This document shows, piece after piece, positions 26,905 to 35,822 of a stretch of DNA of 64,000 nt; the first letter of the stretch is position 1, and each line of letters starts with the position of its first letter. The stretch lies in NCBI GenBank assembly GCA_009773765.1, contig WTWZ01000003.1, positions 124,001 to 188,000 of the forward strand, in the 5' to 3' direction. A model generated the notes under the pieces. It was not told where the DNA came from and did no database searches. It saw nothing but the letters and a program-made list of their open reading frames with translations. Source of the stretch: Prolixibacteraceae bacterium. GTDB lineage: Bacteria > Bacteroidota > Bacteroidia > Bacteroidales > Prolixibacteraceae. A program made the translations under genes and the position numbers.

Positions 26905-28485
26905 ATGACTAATATAAAACCTGCAGAAATATCACAGATATTAAAGCAACAACTGGAAGGCTTTAAGTCGGAATCGGAACTTGAAGAGGTTGGTACCGTT
27001 TTACAGGTAGGCGATGGAATTGCACGCATTTACGGGCTTTCGAATGTTGAAGCCAACGAAATGATTGAATTCGACAGCGGAGTGAAAGGTATTGTCCTGA
27101 ACCTGGAAGAAGACAATGTTGGAGCTGTGCTTCTCGGACTATCATCGAAAATAAAAGAAGGCGATTCTGTTAAACGTTTGCAAAGGAATTCTTCAATTAT
27201 GGTTGGAGAACAATTACTTGGCCGCGTTATTAATACCCTTGGCGAACCCATTGACGGCAAAGGTGCATTACAGGGCAAAATGCTCGAAATGCCTTTGGAA
27301 CGAAAGGCTCCCGGGGTAATTTTCCGCCATCCGGTTAAAAAGCCCCTGCATACCGGAATAAAGGCAATTGATGCAATGATACCGATTGGCCGGGGCCAGC
27401 GCGAATTAATTATTGGCGACCGCCAGACCGGGAAAACTGCAATTGCCATCGATGCCATTATTAACCAGCGCGAGAATTTTGAAAAAGGCGATCCGGTTTA
27501 TTGTATTTATGTTGCCATTGGCAAAAAAGGATCAACGGTTGCCAATATTGCTGCCACTCTCGAAAAACACGGTGCTATGGAATATACCGTAATTGTATCG
27601 GCAACAGCCTCCGACCCGGCAGCATTACAATTTTATGCACCTTATGCAGGGGCATCAATTGGAGAGTATTTCAGGGATACAGGCAGGCACGCTTTGATTA
27701 TTTACGACGACCTTTCGAAACAAGCTGTTTCATATCGCGAAGTTTCGCTGCTGCTTCGCCGCCCGCCCGGAAGGGAAGCTTACCCCGGCGACGTATTTTA
27801 TCTTCACTCGCGTTTGCTGGAGCGGGCTGCAAAAATTATCGAAAGCGATGAAATTGCCAAAAATATGAACGACCTTCCCGACTGTTTGAAAGACAAAATA
27901 AAAGGAGGAGGATCATTAACTGCACTTCCAATTATCGAAACTCAGTCGGGCGATGTTTCAGCATACATTCCCACCAATGTAATTTCGATTACCGATGGCC
28001 AGATTTTTCTTGAACCACACCTGTTTAATGCAGGAATCAGGCCCGCAATTAACGTAGGCATTTCTGTTTCGCGAGTGGGGGGAAGCGCCCAGATTAAAGC
28101 AATGAAGAAGATTGCAGGGACATTGAAAATAGACCAGGCACAATTCCGCGAACTCGAGGCATTTTCAAAATTTGGTTCCGACCTCGATGCAGCAACTATG
28201 CGGGTACTCGACAAAGGGCGTAAAAATGTTGAGATTTTAAAGCAGGGGCAATATTCACCCTTAAGTATTGAGCAGCAGATTGCCATAATTTATTGTGGTG
28301 TTAAAGAGTTGTTGCGTTCAGTTCCTGTTAATAAAGTAAAAGAATTTGAAACCGATTTCCTTGAAATGATGCAAATACAGCATCGTTCGGTTCTTGATGA
28401 ACTAAAAGAGGGAAATCTGACAGGGAATGTTGAAGAAACCATTCGTAAAGTTGCGGCAGAAATATCAGAAAAGTATAAAAAGTAA
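26905..28485 (+). CDS. atpA: F0F1 ATP synthase subunit alpha
   Basis: The 526-residue protein has the beta-barrel N-domain ([14 protein letters not shown]), Walker [10 protein letters not shown], the Walker B region [17 protein letters not shown], and the ATP synthase signature [17 protein letters not shown]. It forms the non-catalytic nucleotide sites of F1. The catalytic beta subunit gene is not adjacent, although alpha and gamma are. Confidence 0.98.
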   Translation: MTNIKPAEISQILKQQLEGFKSESELEEVGTVLQVGDGIARIYGLSNVEANEMIEFDSGVKGIVLNLEEDNVGAVLLGLSSKIKEGDSVKRLQRNSSIMVGEQLLGRVINTLGEPIDGKGALQGKMLEMPLERKAPGVIFRHPVKKPLHTGIKAIDAMIPIGRGQRELIIGDRQTGKTAIAIDAIINQRENFEKGDPVYCIYVAIGKKGSTVANIAATLEKHGAMEYTVIVSATASDPAALQFYAPYAGASIGEYFRDTGRHALIIYDDLSKQAVSYREVSLLLRRPPGREAYPGDVFYLHSRLLERAAKIIESDEIAKNMNDLPDCLKDKIKGGGSLTALPIIETQSGDVSAYIPTNVISITDGQIFLEPHLFNAGIRPAINVGISVSRVGGSAQIKAMKKIAGTLKIDQAQFRELEAFSKFGSDLDAATMRVLDKGRKNVEILKQGQYSPLSIEQQIAIIYCGVKELLRSVPVNKVKEFETDFLEMMQIQHRSVLDELKEGNLTGNVEETIRKVAAEISEKYKK

Positions 28486-28493
28486 CCATATAT

Positions 28494-29372
28494 ATGGCTG
28501 GCTTAAAGGAAATAAGAATTAGGATAGCATCGGTAAAAACTACCCGTCAGGTAACAAGCGCTATGAAAATAGTATCGGCGGCAAAACTGAAAAAAGCCCA
28601 GGATGCAATTTATCAGATACGCCCGTATGCCAATAAACTGCACAATATTCTTACTGCAATCAGTTCCAGCCTCGAAAATAGTGAGGAGTCGGTTTACACC
28701 CAACAGCGTGAGCCCCAAAAGGTACTGATTGTTTTAGTTTCCTCAAACAAGGGTTTATGCGGGGGATTTAACATCAACATTTCGAAAATAGCAGCTAAAC
28801 GGGTTCGCGATAAATACAGCAAACAACACGAAAGCGGAAACGTTCAGTTTTTATGTATCGGTAAACAGGGAATGAAACAATTGAAATACCAGGGGATAAA
28901 AGTTGCCGATCAAAAAAATGAAATTTTCAACGGACTTTCGTTCGAAAACATTTCTGAAATCGCGTTAGATTTGATGAGGAAATTCGAAGAGGGAATATTC
29001 GACCGCATTGAGATTGTGTACAATCAATTTAAAAATGCAGCGGTTCAGATTCAGACTACGGAACAGTTTCTTCCGGTTGAAATAGAAAAAAACGAGTTTG
29101 AAAATGTGAATACTAATTTTATTTATGAACCTTCAAAAGAATATATCATTCAGGAATTGATTCCCAGAATACTTAAAATACAGTTCTACAAAGCCATACT
29201 TGATTCTCATGCGGCTGAACACGGCGCCCGTTTAACTGCCATGCACAATGCCACCGACAATGCCACCGAACTGCTCAATTTTCTTACGCTTCAGTACAAC
29301 AAAGCCCGTCAGGCATCTATTACCCGCGAAATTCTGGAAATAGTAAATGGATCCGAAGCATTAAGGGGATAA
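28494..29372 (+). CDS. atpG: F0F1 ATP synthase subunit gamma
   Basis: The 292-residue rotor subunit starts LKEIRIRIASVKTTRQVTSA, has the central SSNKGLCGGFN motif and ends with MHNATDNATELLN and ASITREILEIVNGSEAL, which forms the long coiled coil inside F1. It follows atpA by 8 bases. It is the last gene of the cluster: the next gene is convergent. Confidence 0.98.
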   Translation: MAGLKEIRIRIASVKTTRQVTSAMKIVSAAKLKKAQDAIYQIRPYANKLHNILTAISSSLENSEESVYTQQREPQKVLIVLVSSNKGLCGGFNINISKIAAKRVRDKYSKQHESGNVQFLCIGKQGMKQLKYQGIKVADQKNEIFNGLSFENISEIALDLMRKFEEGIFDRIEIVYNQFKNAAVQIQTTEQFLPVEIEKNEFENVNTNFIYEPSKEYIIQELIPRILKIQFYKAILDSHAAEHGARLTAMHNATDNATELLNFLTLQYNKARQASITREILEIVNGSEALRG

Positions 29373-29374
29373 AT

Positions 29375-30121
29375 TTATATCAATAATAAAAATGCTGATA
29401 AAACAGTTACAATAATAATAAAAGTACGGTAAGCTTTATCGGGTATCTTTCTCACAATCCAGATTCCCAGAAATGCACCCAGCGCAATGGCCGGCAACAT
29501 GATTAAATCAATGATAATGGTTTTCCATCCTATATTGTTCCAAACCCAAACCTGGAGCGGGAATTTAGAAAAGTTGACAATCAGGAAAAACCATGCCCCG
29601 GTTCCAATAAATGCATTTTTGGGAAGGTTCATGGCAAGCATATAAATGGCAAATATTGGGCCTGCCACATTGCCAATCATGGTGGCAAAACCACCCAAAA
29701 CGCCCATAATAGCGGCAAACCACCATGTATGGGGAAAAAAGTCGGTCCCTTTTTGTTTTTCGCGCCAAAGCATGGTTCCCACACCGGCAAAAACCAGGAA
29801 GGCTATGATGTTTTTAAACCACTCGTCATTTACAACTCTTCCTGCCCAAAGTCCGATTCCAATTCCGACAAAAGCCCAGGGCAACAGTTTAAACAGGTAT
29901 TTCCATTCAGTGTGCCGGTGATAATAAGCCACTCCGAAAATATCAGCCATCATCAGCATCGGCAAAAGAATCCCGGTTGATGGTTTTCCGCCGAAAATCA
30001 GTGCAAGCACAGGAATGTAAAACATTGAAATACCGGCAATTCCCACTTTCGACATGCCCACAAATACAGCGCAAATTACCAGCAAAACCCATTGCATCAG
30101 CGAAAAATCGAACTCAAACAT
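29375..30121 (-). CDS. TauE/SafE-family membrane transporter
   Basis: The 248-residue protein has about seven to eight membrane helices with internal duplication. Loops such as GMSKVGIAGISMFYIPVLA and GVLGGFATMIGNVAGPIFAIYML carry the glycine-rich signature of the TauE/SafE (DUF81) family, predicted exporters of sulfite or sulfonate-type anions. The substrate here is unknown. It lies 18 bases downstream of the DUF1232 gene and may be cotranscribed with it. The stop codon lies 2 bases from that of atpG. Confidence 0.88.
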   Translation of the reverse strand: MFEFDFSLMQWVLLVICAVFVGMSKVGIAGISMFYIPVLALIFGGKPSTGILLPMLMMADIFGVAYYHRHTEWKYLFKLLPWAFVGIGIGLWAGRVVNDEWFKNIIAFLVFAGVGTMLWREKQKGTDFFPHTWWFAAIMGVLGGFATMIGNVAGPIFAIYMLAMNLPKNAFIGTGAWFFLIVNFSKFPLQVWVWNNIGWKTIIIDLIMLPAIALGAFLGIWIVRKIPDKAYRTFIIIVTVLSAFLLLI

Positions 30122-30139
30122 AGTTATGAAAACGGATGG

Positions 30140-30526
30140 TTAAAATATTTTTTCCTCCAATTCCTTTAACTCCTTTTCCTCAATCCCTTCAAACCATTCT
30201 TTAATTTTAGATCTTGCTTTTTGCTGAACTTCAGGTGTTATGCATGTTGAAATCTGTTTTAATGCGAAAAGTAAAACGCCTAAATCATCAGAATATCCAA
30301 TGATTGGCGATAAATCGAAAATGGCATCGGCAGGTAAAATAAAATAACCCAAAGCAGCAGCAATGTATAGTTTTGTTTTTATACTTACATTTTTATCGGC
30401 CATCGCATAATACAAAAGCAAAACAGCATAAATTACCTTTGCGCCAGCAGCTTTCGAGAATTTTTTGATTTTTTCCCAAAGCGATTCATCGGAATAGTAT
30501 TTAGCGTATTTTCCGTTCATTATCAT
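30140..30526 (-). CDS. DUF1232 (YkvA-like) membrane-associated protein
   Basis: The 128-residue protein contains the DUF1232 core YIAAALGYFILPADAIFDLSPIIGYSDD, with the conserved P-x-D and D-x-x-P pattern, and an acidic lysine-rich C-terminal helix. The function of this family is not established. Its start overlaps the 3' end of the dusB remnant by 4 bases. Confidence 0.85.
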   Translation of the reverse strand: MIMNGKYAKYYSDESLWEKIKKFSKAAGAKVIYAVLLLYYAMADKNVSIKTKLYIAAALGYFILPADAIFDLSPIIGYSDDLGVLLFALKQISTCITPEVQQKARSKIKEWFEGIEEKELKELEEKIF

Positions 30527-31484
30527 AAACTTGCATTTAAATAATCGGGCTGATATGTTCCATAAACTTCAACAATTGTTTCCAGTATTTCGTGTACTTC
30601 ACAAGCGTTTTCAGCGAGAAGTAATTTAATTTTCAACTCCCTGAAATTGGGAAGGCCGGGAAAATATTTGGCAAAATGGCGGCGCAGCATTAAAATACCT
30701 GCAAACTCGTTTTCTTTCCATTCGAGGTTTAACCTGATTTGCTCTTTCAAAATCTCAACTACTTCGGCAACATTTGGCTGAGGCATCAGTTCCCCTGTTT
30801 CGAAGTAATGCTTTACCTCGCGAAACAACCATGGGCGGCCAATTGCCCCGCGCCCAATCATCAGTGCATCAACTCCGGTTTTATCGAGAAAATATCTGGC
30901 CTTTTGCGCGCTGATAATGTCGCCGTTTCCAATAATCGGGATTTGTATTTTTGGGTGGTTTTTTACTTCGCCAATTAAAGCCCAGTCGGCTTTGCCGGTG
31001 TACAACTGGTCGCGGGTGCGGCCATGAATGGCCAAAGCAGCTATTCCTGCATCCTGCAACCGTTGGGCAGCTTCAACGATTGGTTTATCAGATTCTGTCC
31101 AGCCCAGCCGGGTTTTTGCCGTTACCGGTATTTTTACCGCTTTTACAATTTCGGCGGCCATTTGCTGCATCTTAGGCAAATCGAGCAACAAGGCAGCTCC
31201 AGCCCCGTGGCGAACAATTTTTTTCATGGGGCAACCAAAGTTAATATCAATAAAATCGGGGTTTGATATATCTGGATTGCTGCCGGCCGGTCGAAATCGT
31301 AAAGCGCCATTTTTTCTTTGGTTTTTTTATTGTCCCGAACCAGCGCCTCCGACGAAATGAATTCAGTGTACATTACATCTGCTCCAAATTTCCTGCACAT
31401 CCACCGAAACGACTTGTAAGTTACGTCTTCCATAGGAGCTAAAAAAAGCGGGGTTCCTTTTAGTTCAAGATTACCAATCTTCAT
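30523..31484 (-). pseudogene. dusB: tRNA-dihydrouridine synthase DusB, disrupted by an internal deletion and frame change
   Basis: The first 73 codons (MKIGNLELKGTPLFLAPMED to RPAAIQIY) fit the start of DusB, an FMN enzyme that reduces uridines in tRNA. The sequence after about 31270 continues in another frame as SNPDFIDINFGCPMKKIVRHG, then NGDIISAQKA and GRGAIGRPW. About 15-18 residues that normally link these parts (after IQIFG) are missing and the frame is shifted, so this is a deletion and not a single-base error. The downstream part can be read from ATG 31227, which overlaps the stop of the upstream part (ATGA), but that product would lack the catalytic Cys in FGCP. No intact copy is in the window. 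Confidence 0.85.
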
Positions 31485-31567
31485 TATAAACCACTTTTAG
31501 TAATCATTTCAACTGGCGCCATTCTGAAAATATCCCGAATTCTGAAAAACCTGATGTGAAAATTTTA

Positions 31568-32137
31568 TCAAAACCACAAATGTTCAACAATAATTTTAAA
31601 CCCCATTACAATTAAAATTATACCTCCAATAACAATAGACTGATGGCTTCTTTTTGCCGGGACATTCTTCCCGAACAACATTCCCAGCATTGATGCTATA
31701 AAAGTAACACCTCCGATAACCACAACCGGGAAAAGTATTGGCACATCCAAAAAGCCAAAACTCAATCCAACAACCAATGCGTCGATACTTGTGGCAACCG
31801 AAAGACTAATTAAAACTTTAACATCGAACGGATTAAATTTTTTTAATATTCCTTCGGGTTTTAACCCTTCAATTATCATTTTTATGCCAATTAAAGCCAA
31901 CAATCCAAAAGCAATCCAATGATCGACAGAGGCAATTAAATGGCTGAGTTTTGTGCCTAAAATCCAGCCAATTACTGGGAAAACCGCCTGAAAAAGAGCC
32001 AGGGAGCCTGCTACAAAAATAGCTTGCCTGAACTTGATTTCCTGTTTCATCAAACCGCATGAAACCGAAACGGCAAACGAATCGAAACTCAAGCCGACCC
32101 CAATCAGCAGAAATGTTATGAATTGAGTAAATGTCAT
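31568..32137 (-). CDS. mntP: Manganese efflux pump MntP
   Basis: The 189-residue protein has six membrane helices and the two internally repeated acidic motifs of MntP: SFDSFAVSVSCGL near the start and ATSIDALVVGLSFG in the second half, each with the key Asp. It exports Mn2+. I saw no manganese riboswitch-like leader in the short upstream gap. Confidence 0.93.
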   Translation of the reverse strand: MTFTQFITFLLIGVGLSFDSFAVSVSCGLMKQEIKFRQAIFVAGSLALFQAVFPVIGWILGTKLSHLIASVDHWIAFGLLALIGIKMIIEGLKPEGILKKFNPFDVKVLISLSVATSIDALVVGLSFGFLDVPILFPVVVIGGVTFIASMLGMLFGKNVPAKRSHQSIVIGGIILIVMGFKIIVEHLWF

Positions 32138-32167
32138 TTCGATAAATGACGGTATAATTAAAACCGT

Positions 32168-33508
32168 TTATTCTGTAAATTTGGAATACGTAATAATTAA
32201 TTTAATACCTGTTTTACTGGTACTTCCTTTTAAAATTACCCGGTTCGCTTCATTATTTTTTTGCGCCGGAGTCAGGAAAAATCCATAATTTCCTGTTTTC
32301 CCGTCAATAATTTCCTGAAGATGTTGTGTTATATTGAAATGGTAGGTATAATTCTTGCGCAAACCACCGCCGTAAAACGACGGGCTAAAAACATAGTCTT
32401 TGGGCAGAATTTCCTTTCCGTTCTCATCAACCACAGTAAACAGTAATTTATTTGGTGGGGGATATTTCTTGATTTGTGAGGCAACGGTATCAATTTGAAA
32501 AATTAACTCAGCTTTGTTAATAGCAATATTTACCGAATCTTTCCACGATGAAAGCCCATCAATTATGATTCTGGATTTTAACCCACCCATAGCCTGGACA
32601 TAAATCAGCGAATCTTCTGTGGTTTCAGAATTCAGGTTATGATAAAATGGTGTTTCAGTATAATCGTGAGTAATATTATTTACCCTTGCGCTGAACGAAG
32701 AAATGATATAAGGCATCAGTAAAACTGAATCTTTATTTACGTCAAGTTTGGATTTTAACGAATCATTATGGTAATAAAGTACTACTGCTGAACCACGGAA
32801 ACTCCCGGATGCTGCGGTTTCCAGAGATAAAATTGCCCCACCCCTGGCATGTTGCTTTTCTGTTTCAATATATAATCCTTTGAAAAATTCCAGAAAAATA
32901 TCATTGTTTGTCAGCATAAGTGAGTCTGCATAAAACAGTTTCTCTGCCAAAGAAAAATCCAAAGGAATATTGATTAACTGGTAAAAAGTATCTTTTGAAG
33001 TGGTATCGAGTTTAATACGTGGCGTATATTCAATTTGTCCAAGAAGTTTATCATACGCCATCGATTTAAGATCAACATTTTGCCTGTAGCTTTCGTCAGG
33101 ATCAATTGACGATTTAAGCTCGAAAACATTAAAACGTTGTTTTGTAATTGTGTCGCCATAAATGATGCGATAATACAAATAAAGGCTAATTGAGTCGGGT
33201 TGGGGATTATTTCTTCCAAAATCGGGGAAACCGTATAACCTGAACTGTGAGGCAAAACCAATAGTTGTATTCCCAAATACCGAATCTGTGAAACTTCCCA
33301 GCAAACTATTACTGGCTTCGTCAGTGCGAATTGAATCTTCAGAAAAAGTAAACGACCTGATATTTTTCTGAATTACATTTTTTGTGGTAATTAAATCTCC
33401 GGAGGGCAGAACTTCAACCCCTATGCTGCTTTGCTTCTCGCAACTGGTTAATGCGGTTATAATCAAAACGATTGCGGCAAGAAACTGATTTTTATAATTG
33501 CTTTTCAC
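32168..33508 (-). CDS. DUF4270 family outer-membrane lipoprotein
   Basis: The 446-residue protein has a lipoprotein signal (IVLIITALTSC), with Cys23 as lipidation site. The DUF4270 features include IGVEVLPSGDLI, the SLLGSFTDSVFG segment and the C-terminal TKTGIKLIITYSKF. This family is widespread in Bacteroidota and its role is not known. It is adjacent to a starch synthase-like gene and panC, a neighbourhood that I recall from other members of the phylum. Confidence 0.88.
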   Translation of the reverse strand: MKSNYKNQFLAAIVLIITALTSCEKQSSIGVEVLPSGDLITTKNVIQKNIRSFTFSEDSIRTDEASNSLLGSFTDSVFGNTTIGFASQFRLYGFPDFGRNNPQPDSISLYLYYRIIYGDTITKQRFNVFELKSSIDPDESYRQNVDLKSMAYDKLLGQIEYTPRIKLDTTSKDTFYQLINIPLDFSLAEKLFYADSLMLTNNDIFLEFFKGLYIETEKQHARGGAILSLETAASGSFRGSAVVLYYHNDSLKSKLDVNKDSVLLMPYIISSFSARVNNITHDYTETPFYHNLNSETTEDSLIYVQAMGGLKSRIIIDGLSSWKDSVNIAINKAELIFQIDTVASQIKKYPPPNKLLFTVVDENGKEILPKDYVFSPSFYGGGLRKNYTYHFNITQHLQEIIDGKTGNYGFFLTPAQKNNEANRVILKGSTSKTGIKLIITYSKFTE

Positions 33509-33537
33509 TAATTTTCTGAATATTTAATTGATAATTT

Positions 33538-34341
33538 TTAAAATACCTTGTCGTAAAACTCATTGTATGCATCTATATAAGTCTCTTTAGGCTGGTAGTC
33601 GAGATATAACTTGCCTGTGGAAGGAATATATTCCTCAACCTCGGCGTTTATTTTTTTTGTGCCTTTAATGATGCCGTCAGAAAAATTGATGCCCAGTTTG
33701 CAGACGTTTACAAAAGTAGGATCACTAATCACGCTGACATCTTCTTTTTTAATCCCTTCGAGCAGCAGTTTTTCGCTGAAACTTGAATTCAGGGTTTTTT
33801 TGAAATCATCGTTATAAACTGAATAAACCACTTTTGAATTTCTGAAAAGAGGATTATTGTAATAATATTTTTTAATGTAAAGTGGGACCAGCGAAGTCAG
33901 CCACCCGTGACAATGAATTATATCAGGGGCCCAACGCAATTTGATTACGGTTTCAAGAACTCCCCGCGCAAAAAATACGGCTCTTTCATCGTTGTCAGAA
34001 AATTCATTTCCCTGTTCATCGGTTAAAATACATTTGCGATGGAAATAATCTTCATTATCAATAAAATAGACCTGCATCCGGGCAGTCTGGATCGAAGCAA
34101 CTTTAATTATTAAAGGGTGGTCGGTATCGTTAATAACCAGGTTCATCCCCGAAAGGCGGATTACTTCGTGCAGTTGATTGCGCCTTTCATTTACGCAGCC
34201 GTAGCGGGGCATAAACGTTCGTATTTCTCTTCCCCTTTCCTGGATACCCTGAGGTAAATACCTCGATGTCTCAGACATATCATTTTCAGGTAAATAAGGA
34301 GTAATCTCCTGTGAAATATAAAGGATCTTTTTCTTTTCCAT
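33538..34341 (-). CDS. Starch/glycogen synthase N-terminal (GT5) domain protein, half length
   Basis: The 267-residue protein matches only the N-terminal Rossmann domain of GT5 glycogen/starch synthases: LYISQEITPYLPENDMSETS, GREIRTFMPRYGCVNERR, and PDIIHCHGWLTSLVPLYIKK. Full enzymes are about 480 residues and carry the ADP-glucose site in the C-terminal domain, which is absent. Family members of this short length occur in Bacteroidota, so it is probably not a recent truncation. Catalysis is doubtful, and the role is unknown. It diverges from panC. Confidence 0.75.
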   Translation of the reverse strand: MEKKKILYISQEITPYLPENDMSETSRYLPQGIQERGREIRTFMPRYGCVNERRNQLHEVIRLSGMNLVINDTDHPLIIKVASIQTARMQVYFIDNEDYFHRKCILTDEQGNEFSDNDERAVFFARGVLETVIKLRWAPDIIHCHGWLTSLVPLYIKKYYYNNPLFRNSKVVYSVYNDDFKKTLNSSFSEKLLLEGIKKEDVSVISDPTFVNVCKLGINFSDGIIKGTKKINAEVEEYIPSTGKLYLDYQPKETYIDAYNEFYDKVF

Positions 34342-34504
34342 TCTCCGGTGAACGCAGTTTATAACAAGGTTGCAAAGGTAATAAAAATATCCTGAATATT
34401 CAATTTAAGGAAGTTATGCCAAATTAAATCAAAAATTTTGCTGCCTGTTTTTCGCCTGTTTTGCGAATTAATTTTATTTACTTTACACCGCAAATTTGAA
34501 AGGT

Positions 34505-35356
34505 ATGTTTCTGATTGAAACAATAAAAGGGTTAAAAAATAAGCTGAACGAGCTAAAGGAAACCGGAACAACCGGATTTGTTCCGACCATGGGGGCGTTG
34601 CATGACGGGCATATTTCTTTGGTTCGGCAGGCAGTTTCGGAGAACAAAACAGTTGTTGTAAGTATTTTTGTGAACCCAACCCAGTTTAACGATCCGAAAG
34701 ATTTGGAGCGGTACCCGCGAAATTTAAACGCCGATTTGGGACTACTCGAAAAAACAGGCTGTCAGATTGTTTTTGCCCCAACACCCGAAGAAATTTATCC
34801 CGGACCCGATACCCGCAGATTTAATTTTGGCGCATTGGAAACCATTATGGAAGGCAAACACCGCCCCGGCCATTTTAACGGAGTGGCGCAGATAGTTAGC
34901 AAATTCTTCGATATTGTTCAGCCCGGTAAAGCCTATTTTGGTTTGAAAGATTTCCAGCAACTGGCAATTATAAAAGAAATGGTTTCACAATTAAAACTGC
35001 CGGTGGAAATTGTTCCCTGCCCGATTGTGCGCGAAAAGAACGGTTTGGCAATGAGTTCAAGAAATGAATTACTAAGTGCAGAAGAACGCATAAATGCAGC
35101 CGTAATTTCAAAAACCCTGTTTGAAGCAAATAAACCATTTGAACAAAAATCCGTAAGAGAGCTTGCTGAATGGATATCTGAAACCATCAACAAAAACCCG
35201 TATTTAACTGTTGAATATGTTGAAATTGTTGACAACCGGCAGTTACAACCCGTTAAAAGCTGGGATGATGAAGGCGAAAAGGTTTGTTGTGTTGCCGTTT
35301 TCTGCGGAAAAGTAAGGTTGATTGACAATGTTGTTTTAACTAAAAAAACAAAGTGA
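34505..35356 (+). CDS. panC: Pantoate--beta-alanine ligase (pantothenate synthetase)
   Basis: Starting at ATG 34505 ([14 protein letters not shown]) the product is 283 residues. Nucleotide-binding motifs are [15 protein letters not shown] and the MSSRN loop, with the central [17 protein letters not shown] region. It joins pantoate and beta-alanine using ATP. A TTG three codons upstream is open but unneeded. Its stop TGA shares an A with the panD start, giving tight coupling. Confidence 0.97.
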   Translation: MFLIETIKGLKNKLNELKETGTTGFVPTMGALHDGHISLVRQAVSENKTVVVSIFVNPTQFNDPKDLERYPRNLNADLGLLEKTGCQIVFAPTPEEIYPGPDTRRFNFGALETIMEGKHRPGHFNGVAQIVSKFFDIVQPGKAYFGLKDFQQLAIIKEMVSQLKLPVEIVPCPIVREKNGLAMSSRNELLSAEERINAAVISKTLFEANKPFEQKSVRELAEWISETINKNPYLTVEYVEIVDNRQLQPVKSWDDEGEKVCCVAVFCGKVRLIDNVVLTKKTK

Positions 35357-35706
35357 TGCAAGTTGAAGTTTGTAAATCGAAAATACACAAGGTAACCGTT
35401 ACCGAGGCCAACCTGCAGTATGTGGGCAGCATTACCATCGATCAGGATTTGATGGATGCCGCCAACCTGATTGAATACGAAAAGGTGCAGGTGGTTAACA
35501 TTAACAATGGCGAACGCCTTGAAACTTATGTGATTAAAGGAGAACGCGCTTCAGGAACCATTTGCCTCAACGGGCCGGCCGCCCGTAAAGTTGCAGTTGG
35601 CGATGTGGTTATTATTATTTCGTATGCCCGGATGGATTTCGAAGAAGCCAAAACTTTTAAGCCCTGGCTGGTTTTTCCTGATACCGAAACAAACGCATTG
35701 GTTTAA
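35356..35706 (+). CDS. panD: Aspartate 1-decarboxylase
   Basis: From ATG 35356 the proenzyme is 116 residues and places the self-cleavage pair Gly24-Ser25 (YVGSITID) exactly at the canonical position, which supports this start over the GTG one codon earlier. Cleavage yields the pyruvoyl cofactor on Ser25. It makes beta-alanine for PanC. The motif NGPAARK with its conserved Asn and the YARM segment are present. Confidence 0.97.
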   Translation: MQVEVCKSKIHKVTVTEANLQYVGSITIDQDLMDAANLIEYEKVQVVNINNGERLETYVIKGERASGTICLNGPAARKVAVGDVVIIISYARMDFEEAKTFKPWLVFPDTETNALV

Positions 35707-35822
35707 TTGGCAGAAGCCACATTTCTTGTCATTTTCATTATCACCATCAATATATTCCACGTAAACCGCCTGGATTTTTTCTAAATCAGGCAACTAAACT
35801 TTTCTAATTTAACGTTTTTTGG

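Noticed and set aside
35551-35793. 80-codon minus-strand frame overlapping the end of panD (IQAVYVEYIDGDNENDKKCGFC)
   Set aside because: The segment looks somewhat protein-like with a CGFC motif, but there is no ATG, the rest is antisense to panD, and no family is recognised.
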